Shown in pieces: positions 16,046-22,826 of a stretch of DNA of 64,000 nucleotides. The notes beneath the pieces are model-generated. The model had not been told where the DNA came from. It saw only the letters and a list, made by a program, of their open reading frames with translations, and searched no databases. Source of the stretch: Streptomyces sp. MNU76 (lineage in GTDB: Bacteria > Actinomycetota > Actinomycetes > Streptomycetales > Streptomycetaceae). The first letter of the stretch is position 1. The number at the start of each line of letters is the position of its first letter. A program made the translations under genes and the position numbers. The stretch lies in NCBI RefSeq assembly GCF_020982545.1, contig NZ_JAJKLK010000010.1:1-64000 (forward strand). Reading direction: 5' to 3'.

Positions 16046-16312
16046 CGCCCTCGCCTGCGTGAACGCAGGCGATTCCGGTCAGCACCGCTACGCGGCGCCA
16101 CCTCGGGTTCCTGCTTCACGGGCCCCTGCCACCCGGAGTGGCCCTACAAGGCCTCCACAGGCCTGACTTCCCGCCCGTCCGGCGGTAGGTCCGCCAACCA
16201 GGTTGTCGGACAAAGCGACTTCAGCAGCGGCGCTGCGCCCCTACGGGCCGCCGAGGTGAGGATGCCCTACACCTCCACCCTGAAGGCTGGAGCACTGGGC
16301 ACATGTTCGGTG
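16042..16312 (-). mobile_element. IS200/IS605-type (IS1341 group) remnant: TnpB C-terminus and right-end hairpin
   Basis: Read on the minus strand, the block ends with GGAATC, a perfect 10-bp hairpin (16051-16072), GAGG and GTCAA, the layout I know from right ends of IS200/IS605 elements, which is also the 3' end of the TnpB guide RNA. Just upstream, GTG AAG CAG GAA CCC (from 16119) encodes VKQEP, the usual last motif of actinobacterial TnpB, with PGGRGP in a shifted frame before it. A second TTCA-loop hairpin (CTCCAGCC/GGGTGGAG) lies at about 16274-16295. No TnpA and no TnpB catalytic domain are present. The plus strand holds no gene here. Confidence 0.55.
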
Positions 16313-16395
16313 GCCGACGGGTCGCGCCCGGAGGAACCGGGGCGGCCTCCAGGCCGAGGGAACCGTCGTGCCCTCCCGTGGTGCGAGCGTCCGCC

Positions 16396-17400
16396 ATGAT
16401 GGCCCGCATGACGACAGTGGAAGGCATCGAGGTCCGCGACACAGACCACTGCGAGACGACGACCCTCGGGGTGCTGCTGCGGCACCAAGGGCTCGATCTG
16501 TCCGAGCCCATGCTCTTCGGTCTCGGCTCCGGGCTGTCCTTCATCTACTGGGACAGCAAGAACATGGACTTCCCGTTCCTCGGCGGGCGCGTCAAGCCGT
16601 TCGAACTCACCAGGAACCTGGCCGCCGCACTCGGCCTGGACCTGGTCGTGAAGGAGACCGGCTCGCCCCGCAGGGCGTGGGAGAACGTGAAGGCCCCCCT
16701 CGACGCCGGTCACCCGGTCGGACTCCAGCTCGACAGCTACCACTTGCCGTACTTCTCCTCGAAGGTGCACTTCGCCGGCCACGTCGTCGCCCTGTACGGC
16801 TACGACGACCGCGACGCCCAGTTGGTGGACACCGATCAGCAGGGCGGGGCGGTGTCCACCAGCCTGACGAGTCTCGCCGAGGCCCGGGCCGCGCGTGGCC
16901 CGATGAGTGCCAGGCACCGCTCGTTCACGCTCACCGTCCCCGCAGGGGGCACACCCGGCCTGGCGGACCGGATCGCCCCGGCCATCACCGCCTGTGCCGA
17001 CGATTTCCTCCACCCGCCCATCGCCAACCTGGGGCACCGGGGCATCGAGAAGGCCGGCAGGCTCGTACCGACATGGTTGCGGCGCACCGACGATCCGCGA
17101 CGGGATCTGCCGCAGGCTGCACTGCTGATGGAGAGGGCGGGCACCGGCGGCGCCCTGTTCCGCAATCTCTACCGTGACTTCCTCGCCGAGTGCGCCGAAC
17201 TGCTCGACAGCGGCCATGTCCGCACGGGCCACGCGTTGTACGCCGAGGCGGCCACCCTGTGGACCGAAGTGGCGGCACTGATCGAGAAGGCGGGTGCGTC
17301 GGGCGAGGAGGAGCACCTGCGGCAGGCGGGCAGGGTGCTCGGTGAACTCGCACGGGTGGAGCGTGAGGCCATGCGGGAACTGAGCCGCCTTCAGGCGTAG
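16396..17400 (+). CDS. BtrH N-terminal domain / DUF4872-type protein
   Basis: A 334-residue protein. The first ~150 residues match the BtrH N-terminal (peptidase C39-like) fold: HCETTTLGVLLRHQGLDLSEPMLFGLGSGLSF with a conserved Cys, then GHPVGLQLDSYHLPYF and FAGHVVALYGYDD with the conserved His. The rest is a helical domain (DUF4872-like). In butirosin biosynthesis BtrH transfers an acyl group from a carrier protein; here no pathway genes are adjacent, so the substrate is unknown. Starts at 16396, 16399 or 16408 are all possible; no Shine-Dalgarno is evident. Confidence 0.8.
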   Translation: MMARMTTVEGIEVRDTDHCETTTLGVLLRHQGLDLSEPMLFGLGSGLSFIYWDSKNMDFPFLGGRVKPFELTRNLAAALGLDLVVKETGSPRRAWENVKAPLDAGHPVGLQLDSYHLPYFSSKVHFAGHVVALYGYDDRDAQLVDTDQQGGAVSTSLTSLAEARAARGPMSARHRSFTLTVPAGGTPGLADRIAPAITACADDFLHPPIANLGHRGIEKAGRLVPTWLRRTDDPRRDLPQAALLMERAGTGGALFRNLYRDFLAECAELLDSGHVRTGHALYAEAATLWTEVAALIEKAGASGEEEHLRQAGRVLGELARVEREAMRELSRLQA

Positions 17401-17442
17401 GGGTCCGACGAGACGTATGCCACTCCCCCAGCACTCCTTTTT

Positions 17443-17465
17443 AATACGCATCCTTGATGCAAGAT
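17443..17465. promoter_or_regulatory. NsrR-like binding site upstream of nsrR
   Basis: An AT-rich 23-bp element beginning AATACGCATC with inverted core GCATC-CTT-GATGC (17448-17460), 15 nt before the nsrR start. Spacing and AA-start resemble the 11-1-11 NsrR sites of S. coelicolor as I recall them; it implies autoregulation. Confidence 0.55.
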
Positions 17466-17480
17466 TGCTAGGCTGCTGCC

Positions 17481-17921
17481 GTGAGGCTGACCAGATACAC
17501 GGATCTCGCACTTCGGGCGGTGATGCGCCTGGCCGTCGTGGACAGCGAGGAGTTGCTGACCACGCGGCAGATCGCCGACTCCATGAACGTCCCCTACACG
17601 CACATGGCGAAGGCCATCGCACAGCTGCAGCACCTGGGGGTGATCGAGGCGCGGCGTGGCCGCAACGGCGGGTTGACCCTCACCGAGGCGGGCCGGAGCA
17701 CGCACGTGGGGGATCTGGTCAGGACGCTGGAGGGCGACCGGGAAGCCGTGGTGTGCGAGGGCGACACTCCCTGTCCGCTCGCGGGCGCCTGCCGGCTGCG
17801 GCGAGCACTGCGACAGGCGCAGGACGCCTTCTACGCCTCACTGAACGGTGCGACCGTGGCCGATCTGGTGACGTCACCGACGGGGCCGGTCCTGCTGGCC
17901 CTCGGCGCTCCCCCGGGCTGA
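17481..17921 (+). CDS. nsrR: NsrR, nitric-oxide-sensing Fe-S Rrf2-family repressor
   Basis: A 146-residue Rrf2 protein (GTG start) with winged-helix DNA-binding domain: RYTDLALRAVMRLAV, then TTRQIADSMNVPYTHMAKAIAQLQHLG and the RRGRNGGLTL wing. Cys92, Cys98 and Cys104 in CEGDTPCPLAGAC have the C-x5-C-x5-C spacing of the [4Fe-4S] cluster ligands of Streptomyces NsrR. The flavohaemoglobin gene follows 146 nt downstream, as expected for the NO regulon. NO nitrosylates the cluster and releases the repressor (known for the family). No clear ribosome site precedes the start, so a leaderless mRNA is possible. Confidence 0.9.
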   Translation: MRLTRYTDLALRAVMRLAVVDSEELLTTRQIADSMNVPYTHMAKAIAQLQHLGVIEARRGRNGGLTLTEAGRSTHVGDLVRTLEGDREAVVCEGDTPCPLAGACRLRRALRQAQDAFYASLNGATVADLVTSPTGPVLLALGAPPG

Positions 17922-17976
17922 CCGTTCCGCCGCTCGCGATCACGACCGTGACCGTCGAGCGGCTATCGCGACCAAA

Positions 17977-17999
17977 AATACGAGTCTCACATACCAATT
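17977..17999. promoter_or_regulatory. NsrR-like binding site upstream of hmp
   Basis: A 23-bp AT-rich stretch starting AATACGAG and ending CATACCAATT, 68 nt before the hmp ATG. It closely resembles the S. coelicolor hmpA NsrR sites as I remember them (AA-N19-TT form). It is the obvious place for NO-controlled repression. Confidence 0.6.
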
Positions 18000-18067
18000 C
18001 AACCGCAATGCCCATACGACTCGGTTCCCGTGACACCGAGTCGACCCTCGGTACAGGAGTGTGTCTG

Positions 18068-19273
18068 ATGCTTTCCGCGCAGTCGGCCCCCGTCGTCCGT
18101 GCGACGCTTCCCGTGGTGGGAGCCTCGCTGACCACGATCACGGAAGTGTTCTATCGGCGGCTGTTCGAGGAACGACCGGAGCTGCTGCGGCATCTGTTCA
18201 ACCGCGCCAACCAGGCTTCCGGCGCCCAGCGCGAGGCCCTGGCCGGTTCGGTGGCTGCCTTCGCGACCCTCCTGGTCGAACGGCCCGACGAGCGCCCCGA
18301 CGCCGTCCTCGCGCGCATCGCCCACAAGCACGTCTCCCTCGGTGTGACCGCGGACCAGTACCCCTTGGTGGGACGTCACCTGCTCGGGGCGGTCGCCGAG
18401 GTTCTCGGTGACGCCGTCACCCCCGAGATCGGTGCCGCCTGGGACGAGGTCTACTGGCTGATGGCCAACGCCCTGATCGCCATCGAGGCCCGCCTGTACA
18501 CCGAGGCGGGGGTGGCGGAGGGCGAGGTGTGGCGGTCCATGGAGATCGCCGAGCGCCGTCAGGAGTCCGCCGACGCCGTGTCCCTGGTCCTGCGTCGGCC
18601 CGACGGGCGTCCGACGCCCGCGTTCCGGCCCGGCCAGTACGTCAGCATCCGTGTGGAACTGCCCGACGGAGCCCGCCAGATCCGCCAGTACAGCCTGTCC
18701 ACGGCCCCCGACCACAAGACCTGGCGCATCACGGTCAAGCGGGAGAGGGCGGTCGACGGCTCCGTGCCCGACGGCGAGGTCTCGTCCTGGCTGCACGCCC
18801 ACGCCGAGGTGGGGGACGTCCTGGACGTGTCGCTGCCGGCCGGTGATCTCGTACTGCCGGAGGGCGACACCCCTCTCCTCCTCGCCTCCGCCGGCATCGG
18901 CATCACCCCGATGCTGTCGATGCTGGACCATCTCGCCCTCACCTCCTCCACGCGCCCCGTCACCGTCGTGCACGCCGACCGCTCGCCGCTCGACCATGTG
19001 CACCGTGACGAGCAGGCGGACCTCGTCAGCCGTCTGACCGGCGCCGACCTGCACCTGTGGTACGAGCAGGACGCCCACCGCTCCCCGGGCACCAACGTCT
19101 TCACCGGACGCGCGGCGCTCGACCACCTCACCCCGGACCCGGACACCACCGCCTACCTCTGCGGGCCGCTGCCCTTCATGCGCGCGGTGCGGGGCGAGTT
19201 GCTGGCCAAGGGGCTGCGTCCCGCCGCCGTTCACTACGAGGTGTTCGGCCCCGACCTCTGGCTCGGCAAGTGA
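18068..19273 (+). CDS. hmpA: Flavohaemoglobin (nitric oxide dioxygenase)
   Basis: A 401-residue two-module enzyme that turns NO and O2 into nitrate using NAD(P)H. The globin domain (about 1-140) contains the proximal-helix segment RIAHKHVSLGVTADQY. The FAD domain has the RQYSLSTAP motif (RxYS), and the NAD domain has GIGITPMLSML and the CGPLPFM segment near the end. The start ATG has AGGAG 8 nt upstream. It follows nsrR and an NsrR-like site and overlaps the next gene, a truncated haemoglobin, by 4 nt, making a dedicated NO-defence operon. Confidence 0.93.
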   Translation: MLSAQSAPVVRATLPVVGASLTTITEVFYRRLFEERPELLRHLFNRANQASGAQREALAGSVAAFATLLVERPDERPDAVLARIAHKHVSLGVTADQYPLVGRHLLGAVAEVLGDAVTPEIGAAWDEVYWLMANALIAIEARLYTEAGVAEGEVWRSMEIAERRQESADAVSLVLRRPDGRPTPAFRPGQYVSIRVELPDGARQIRQYSLSTAPDHKTWRITVKRERAVDGSVPDGEVSSWLHAHAEVGDVLDVSLPAGDLVLPEGDTPLLLASAGIGITPMLSMLDHLALTSSTRPVTVVHADRSPLDHVHRDEQADLVSRLTGADLHLWYEQDAHRSPGTNVFTGRAALDHLTPDPDTTAYLCGPLPFMRAVRGELLAKGLRPAAVHYEVFGPDLWLGK

Positions 19274-19764
19274 ACGGGGAGCGGCACCTTCCCGACATCC
19301 GCGACCGCCAGGACGTGGAGCGACTGGTCGGCGCGTTCTACGACGACGTCCTCGGCGATCCCCTGATAGGCCGGTTCTTCACGGAGGTGGCACGCGTCGA
19401 CATGGCCGCCCATCTGCCCGTGATGGCCGACTTCTGGGAGAGCGCCCTGCTGTCCCCGGGCGTCTACCGCCGCAACGCCCTCCGGGCGCACCGCGCCCTG
19501 CACGACGAGAGCCCGCTGCGCGCCGAGCACTTCGACCGCTGGCTGGAGCTGTGGTCGGCGGTGGTGCGGCGGCGGCACGCGGGCCCGGTGTCCGAGCGTG
19601 CCGTCGCCAAGGCGCACGCGGTGGCCCGGGCCCTGCTGCACAACACGACGGGCGAGGGGCGGGCTGCTCGCCCGGACCCCGGTCCCGTCCTCGTCACCAT
19701 CGAGTCGTCGGCCGGCCACCGACGCACGGACCCGGGTCGGCCCCGGCCGGGCGGCGAGGGGTGA
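19270..19764 (+). CDS. Truncated haemoglobin, probably group III
   Basis: A 164-residue protein starting GTG, overlapping the hmp stop as GTGA. It reads VERLVGAFYDDVLGDPLIGRFFTEV, then HLPVMADFWESALLSPGVYRRNALRAHRALHDESPL, and HFDRWLELW, the pattern of group III truncated globins with the proximal His in the F helix region. The last ~30 residues are a disordered tail. Coupling to flavohaemoglobin under NsrR sites suggests a role in NO handling or as a haem/O2 partner; the direct reaction is not known for this group. Confidence 0.85.
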   Translation: MNGERHLPDIRDRQDVERLVGAFYDDVLGDPLIGRFFTEVARVDMAAHLPVMADFWESALLSPGVYRRNALRAHRALHDESPLRAEHFDRWLELWSAVVRRRHAGPVSERAVAKAHAVARALLHNTTGEGRAARPDPGPVLVTIESSAGHRRTDPGRPRPGGEG

Positions 19765-19809
19765 GACGCGGGGTGCCTGCGCCCCGCCGTCGCACGCCCT
19801 CGGCAGCGC

Positions 19810-20349
19810 TCAGGGCGTGGTGTCCGGCTTCCAGTCCTGGGCGAGGAGCCCCAGCACGACCTCGTCCAGGAACTCGCCCATCACCCAGGCGGAGGAGCGC
19901 AGCACTCCCTCACGGAGGAAGCCGTTGCGCTCGGCGGCGCGCAGCATCGAGACGTTGTCCGACAACGTCTCGATCTGCAGCCGGTGCAGACCGCGCACGA
20001 CAAACGCGTAGTGGCACAGCACCGCGACCGCGTCCGTGCCGTAGCCCCTGCCCCGGAAGGCGGGCAGCAGTCCCATCCCGATGTGCGCGGTCCGGTTGTG
20101 GGTGTCGATGCCCCAGAGCGCCGTGGAACCGACCAGGGTCCCGCCCTCCGCCTCGACCACGGAGAACTGGACACGCGTCTGCTCCTCGTCGTCCGCCATG
20201 AGCCGCGCGTCCCTGTCGGGGGCGATCGGCCGCCACGGCGCGGTATCGGTCCGGGAGGCGTAGACCACGTCGTTGTAGAGCTCGGTCCGCAGTATCGGAA
20301 TGTCGTCCTCGTGCCGGGCCCTGAGCCCGACCTTGGCACCTCTCAGCAT
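19810..20349 (-). CDS. GNAT-family N-acetyltransferase (RimJ/RimL type)
   Basis: A 179-residue acetyltransferase. It begins LRGAKVGLRARHEDDIPILRTELYNDVVYAS as in RimJ/RimL-like enzymes, has the acetyl-CoA binding motif A at IGMGLLPAFRGRGYGTDAV (Q/RxxGxG/A in the form RGRGYG), and ends with NVSMLRAAERNGFLREGVLRSSAWVMGEFLD. The acceptor (a protein N-terminus, an amine or an antibiotic) cannot be told. It converges on the haemoglobin gene with a 45-nt gap containing a small GCGGGG hairpin. Confidence 0.88.
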   Translation of the reverse strand: MLRGAKVGLRARHEDDIPILRTELYNDVVYASRTDTAPWRPIAPDRDARLMADDEEQTRVQFSVVEAEGGTLVGSTALWGIDTHNRTAHIGMGLLPAFRGRGYGTDAVAVLCHYAFVVRGLHRLQIETLSDNVSMLRAAERNGFLREGVLRSSAWVMGEFLDEVVLGLLAQDWKPDTTP

Positions 20350-20556
20350 GCGAGCTTCCTACCGGGCGGGAAAAGCCGGCGGCAATCGATTTAGCGATCA
20401 CCGCGGCGGTACGGCGGAGGTGCGTCGCCGATCGGGGACGGAGCGCGGGGGCCGGGAAGAGCCTGGGTAGGCTTGCTGCGAGGCCGCGCGACCGCGTGGT
20501 GCCCAGGCGCCGTCGTACCGACCGGTGCGCAGTGCCGCTCGACCAGGAGAGACATG

Positions 20557-21459
20557 ATGTCCCCGACGATTCGCAGGGCTGTCATCCCCGCCGCCGGCCT
20601 CGGTTCCCGTCTGCTGCCCCTCACCAAGGCCATTCCGAAGGAGATGCTGCCGGTCGGCGACAAGCCGGTCGTCGAGCACACCGTGCGCGAACTGGTGGAC
20701 TCGGGCATCACCGACATCACCATCGTGGTCTCCGGCGGCAAGAGCCTCATCCAGGACCACTTCCGGCCCAACCCCGCCCTCGTCGAGCAGCTCCGCGAGG
20801 ACGGCAAGACGGCGTACGCCGACGCGGTCGAGGAGGTCGCGGAGCTGGCCCGTCAGGGCCACATCACCTATCTCGACCAGTACGGCCCGTACGGCAACGG
20901 CACGCCGGTGCTGAACGCAGCCCGCGCCTTCGGCGACGAACCGGTGCTCGTGCTCTGGCCCGACGACGTCTTCGTGGCCGAGGTCCCCCGCGCCCAGCAG
21001 CTCATCCGCGCCTACGAGCAGACCGGCTGCCCGGTGCTGGCCCTCCTGCCGATGGACCCGACCGAGTCCCAGCGCTACGGCGTGCCCATCGTCAAGGAGG
21101 ACCTCGGCGACGGCCAGCTGCGCATCACCGGCCTGGTGGAGAAGCCCGAACCCGCCGCCGCGCCCTCGGCGTTCGCGGCCATCGGCGGCTATGTCGTCAC
21201 ACCCGGCATCATCGACGAGCTGCGCGAGCAGACCCGCCGCTGGTACGAGCACCGGACGGGCGAGGTCTACCTGACCGACGCCATCAACGCCTACGCCGCG
21301 ACGCGCGCGGTGTACGGGCAGGTCATCAAGGGCCGCTGGTACGACACCGGCAACCCGGCCGACTACCTGGTCGCCCAGATGGCCTTCGCCTTGGCCCACC
21401 CGGAGTACGGGCCCGTCCTGCGCGGCCTGGTGACCGGCCTCGACGCCCCCTCCGAATAG
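20557..21459 (+). CDS. galU: UTP-glucose-1-phosphate uridylyltransferase
   Basis: A 300-residue nucleotidyltransferase that makes UDP-glucose. The signature AAGLGSRLLPLTKAIPKEMLPV holds the nucleotide-binding loop and catalytic Arg/Lys, and VEKP (about residue 195) is the sugar-binding motif; DVF in LWPDDVF carries the metal-binding Asp. The ATG at 20557 is 6 nt after AGGAGA; ATG 20554 is too close. A strong terminator follows. This looks like a paralogue or a stand-alone galU; no polysaccharide cluster is adjacent apart from the glycosidase genes. Confidence 0.93.
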   Translation: MSPTIRRAVIPAAGLGSRLLPLTKAIPKEMLPVGDKPVVEHTVRELVDSGITDITIVVSGGKSLIQDHFRPNPALVEQLREDGKTAYADAVEEVAELARQGHITYLDQYGPYGNGTPVLNAARAFGDEPVLVLWPDDVFVAEVPRAQQLIRAYEQTGCPVLALLPMDPTESQRYGVPIVKEDLGDGQLRITGLVEKPEPAAAPSAFAAIGGYVVTPGIIDELREQTRRWYEHRTGEVYLTDAINAYAATRAVYGQVIKGRWYDTGNPADYLVAQMAFALAHPEYGPVLRGLVTGLDAPSE

Positions 21460-21485
21460 CCTCACACCACCCTGACGGAGACCGT

Positions 21486-21511
21486 CCGCCCCGGAGATCA
21501 CTCCGGGGCGG
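21486..21511 (+). terminator. galU terminator
   Basis: A perfect 11-bp stem (CCGCCCCGGAG / CTCCGGGGCGG) with ATCA loop lies 27 nt after the galU stop, separating it from the glycosidase promoter. Confidence 0.85.
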
Positions 21512-21525
21512 TTCCGCATCATCCC

Positions 21526-21578
21526 TTGCAAAGGTCCGGACCAACTGCTAATCCCTTTTCTGTTAGGAAAGTTTCCTA
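21526..21578 (+). promoter_or_regulatory. Promoter and LacI-type operator of GH5 gene
   Basis: TTGCAA (21526-21531), 17 nt, TAATCC (21549-21554), then the 15-bp palindrome TAGGAAAGTTTCCTA at 21564-21578, where bound repressor would block the start of transcription. Its centre GAAAGTTTC is identical to the site at 8784 and complementary to the one at 7568. Outer arms CCAACTG (21541) and CAGTTGG (21580) add a second, wider symmetry. Confidence 0.65.
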
Positions 21579-21598
21579 CCAGTTGGCAGGAGTCCCCC

Positions 21599-22666
21599 AT
21601 GAGACCGGCACGATCCGTTCTGCTCGTCGCCGCGCTGCTGCTCCTCGGCTTCGTCCTCACCCCCGCGACCGCGCAGTCCGCCCCCACCGCCCCCGGCACC
21701 CGCACGGCCCCGACGGCCCCGAGCGCGGCCGCGTCCACCCCCGTCGCCGCCAACGGGCAGCTCAGGGTCTGCGGCACCAAGCTCTGCAACCAGCAAGGAA
21801 AAACGATCCAGCTCCGCGGGATGAGTACCCATGGGCTGCAGTGGTACAGCCAGTGCGTCACCAGTGGCTCGCTCAACGCCCTCGCCACCGACTGGAAAGC
21901 GGACGTCCTGCGCGTCTCCATGTACATCCAGGAGGACGGGTACGAGACCGATCCGCGCCGCTTCACCGACCTGGTCCACTCGGCCGTCGAACAGGCCACG
22001 GCCCGTGGCATGTACGTCATCGTCGACTGGCACATGCTCGACCCGGGCGACCCGCACTACAACCTCGCCCGCGCCAAGACCTTCTTCTCCGAGATCGCAC
22101 AGCGCCACCGCGACAAGAACAACCTGCTGTACGAGATAGCCAATGAGCCCAGCGGCGTGAGCTGGTCCCGCATCAAGAGCTACGCCGAGCAGCTCATCCC
22201 CGTCATCAGGGCCAAGGACCCGGACACCCCGATCCTGGTCGGCACCCGTGCCTGGTCCTCGCTCGGTGTGTCGGAGGGCGCGGACGAGTCCGAGGTGGTC
22301 GGCAACCCGGTGAACGCCGCCAACATCATGTACACCTTCCACTTCTACGCCTACTCGCACCGGGACGAGTACCTGCGGACCCTCTCCCGCGCGGCCGACC
22401 GCATCCCCGTCTTCGTCACCGAGTTCGGCACCCAGAACTACGCGGGCGAGGGCGCGAACGACTTCGCCATGTCGCAGCGCTACCTCGATCTCCTGGCGGC
22501 CAAGAAGATCAGCTGGGTCAACTGGAACTACTCCGACGACCAGCGCAGCGGCGCCGTCTTCAAGCAGGGCACCTGCACCGGCAACGGTCCGTGGACCGGC
22601 ACGTCCTCCCTCAAGCCCGCGGGTGTCTGGATCCGTGAGCGCGTCAGGACACCGGACGACTTCTGA
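21599..22666 (+). CDS. Secreted GH5 endoglucanase
   Basis: A 355-residue protein. A signal peptide (RPARSVLLVAALLLLGFVL, ending about residue 27) and a Thr/Ala/Pro linker precede the catalytic domain, which begins LRVCGTKLCNQQGKTIQLRGMSTHGLQWY, as in GH5 subfamily 2 cellulases. Acid/base Glu183 lies in ANEP and nucleophile Glu275 in VTEFGT; HFYAYSH holds the usual active-site His. There is no cellulose-binding module. ATG follows GGCAGGAGT. It is a single-gene unit with its own promoter, a LacI-type operator and a downstream terminator. Substrate is likely beta-1,4-glucan. Confidence 0.92.
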   Translation: MRPARSVLLVAALLLLGFVLTPATAQSAPTAPGTRTAPTAPSAAASTPVAANGQLRVCGTKLCNQQGKTIQLRGMSTHGLQWYSQCVTSGSLNALATDWKADVLRVSMYIQEDGYETDPRRFTDLVHSAVEQATARGMYVIVDWHMLDPGDPHYNLARAKTFFSEIAQRHRDKNNLLYEIANEPSGVSWSRIKSYAEQLIPVIRAKDPDTPILVGTRAWSSLGVSEGADESEVVGNPVNAANIMYTFHFYAYSHRDEYLRTLSRAADRIPVFVTEFGTQNYAGEGANDFAMSQRYLDLLAAKKISWVNWNYSDDQRSGAVFKQGTCTGNGPWTGTSSLKPAGVWIRERVRTPDDF

Positions 22667-22700
22667 CGGGTGACCAGGAGGACGGCGGGAGCCGCCCGAC

Positions 22701-22738
22701 CGGCACCGTGCGCGCGGCCCACCGCGCGCACGGTGCCG
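22701..22738. terminator. Very strong bidirectional terminator
   Basis: Perfect 17-bp arms (22701-22717 and 22722-22738, core CACCGTGCGCGCGG) with a 4-nt CCCA loop between the convergent GH5 and acyl-CoA synthetase genes. Confidence 0.88.
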
Positions 22739-22740
22739 AC

Positions 22741-22803
22741 GGCTCCCGGCTCCCGGCTCCCGGCTCCCGGCTCCCGGCTCCCGGCTCCCGGCTCCCGGCT
22801 CCC
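22741..22803. repeat. Nine tandem copies of GGCTCCC
   Basis: Nine perfect 7-bp units fill 63 bp between the terminator and the 3' end of the acyl-CoA synthetase gene. No coding function; probably expanded by slippage, so copy number may vary between strains. Confidence 0.95.
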
Positions 22804-22826
22804 GGCCGCAGGGTCCGGGAGCGTCC

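Noticed and set aside
22741..22803. CRISPR-like array
   Set aside because: Units are 7 bp with no spacers, and no cas genes are present; it is a simple tandem repeat.
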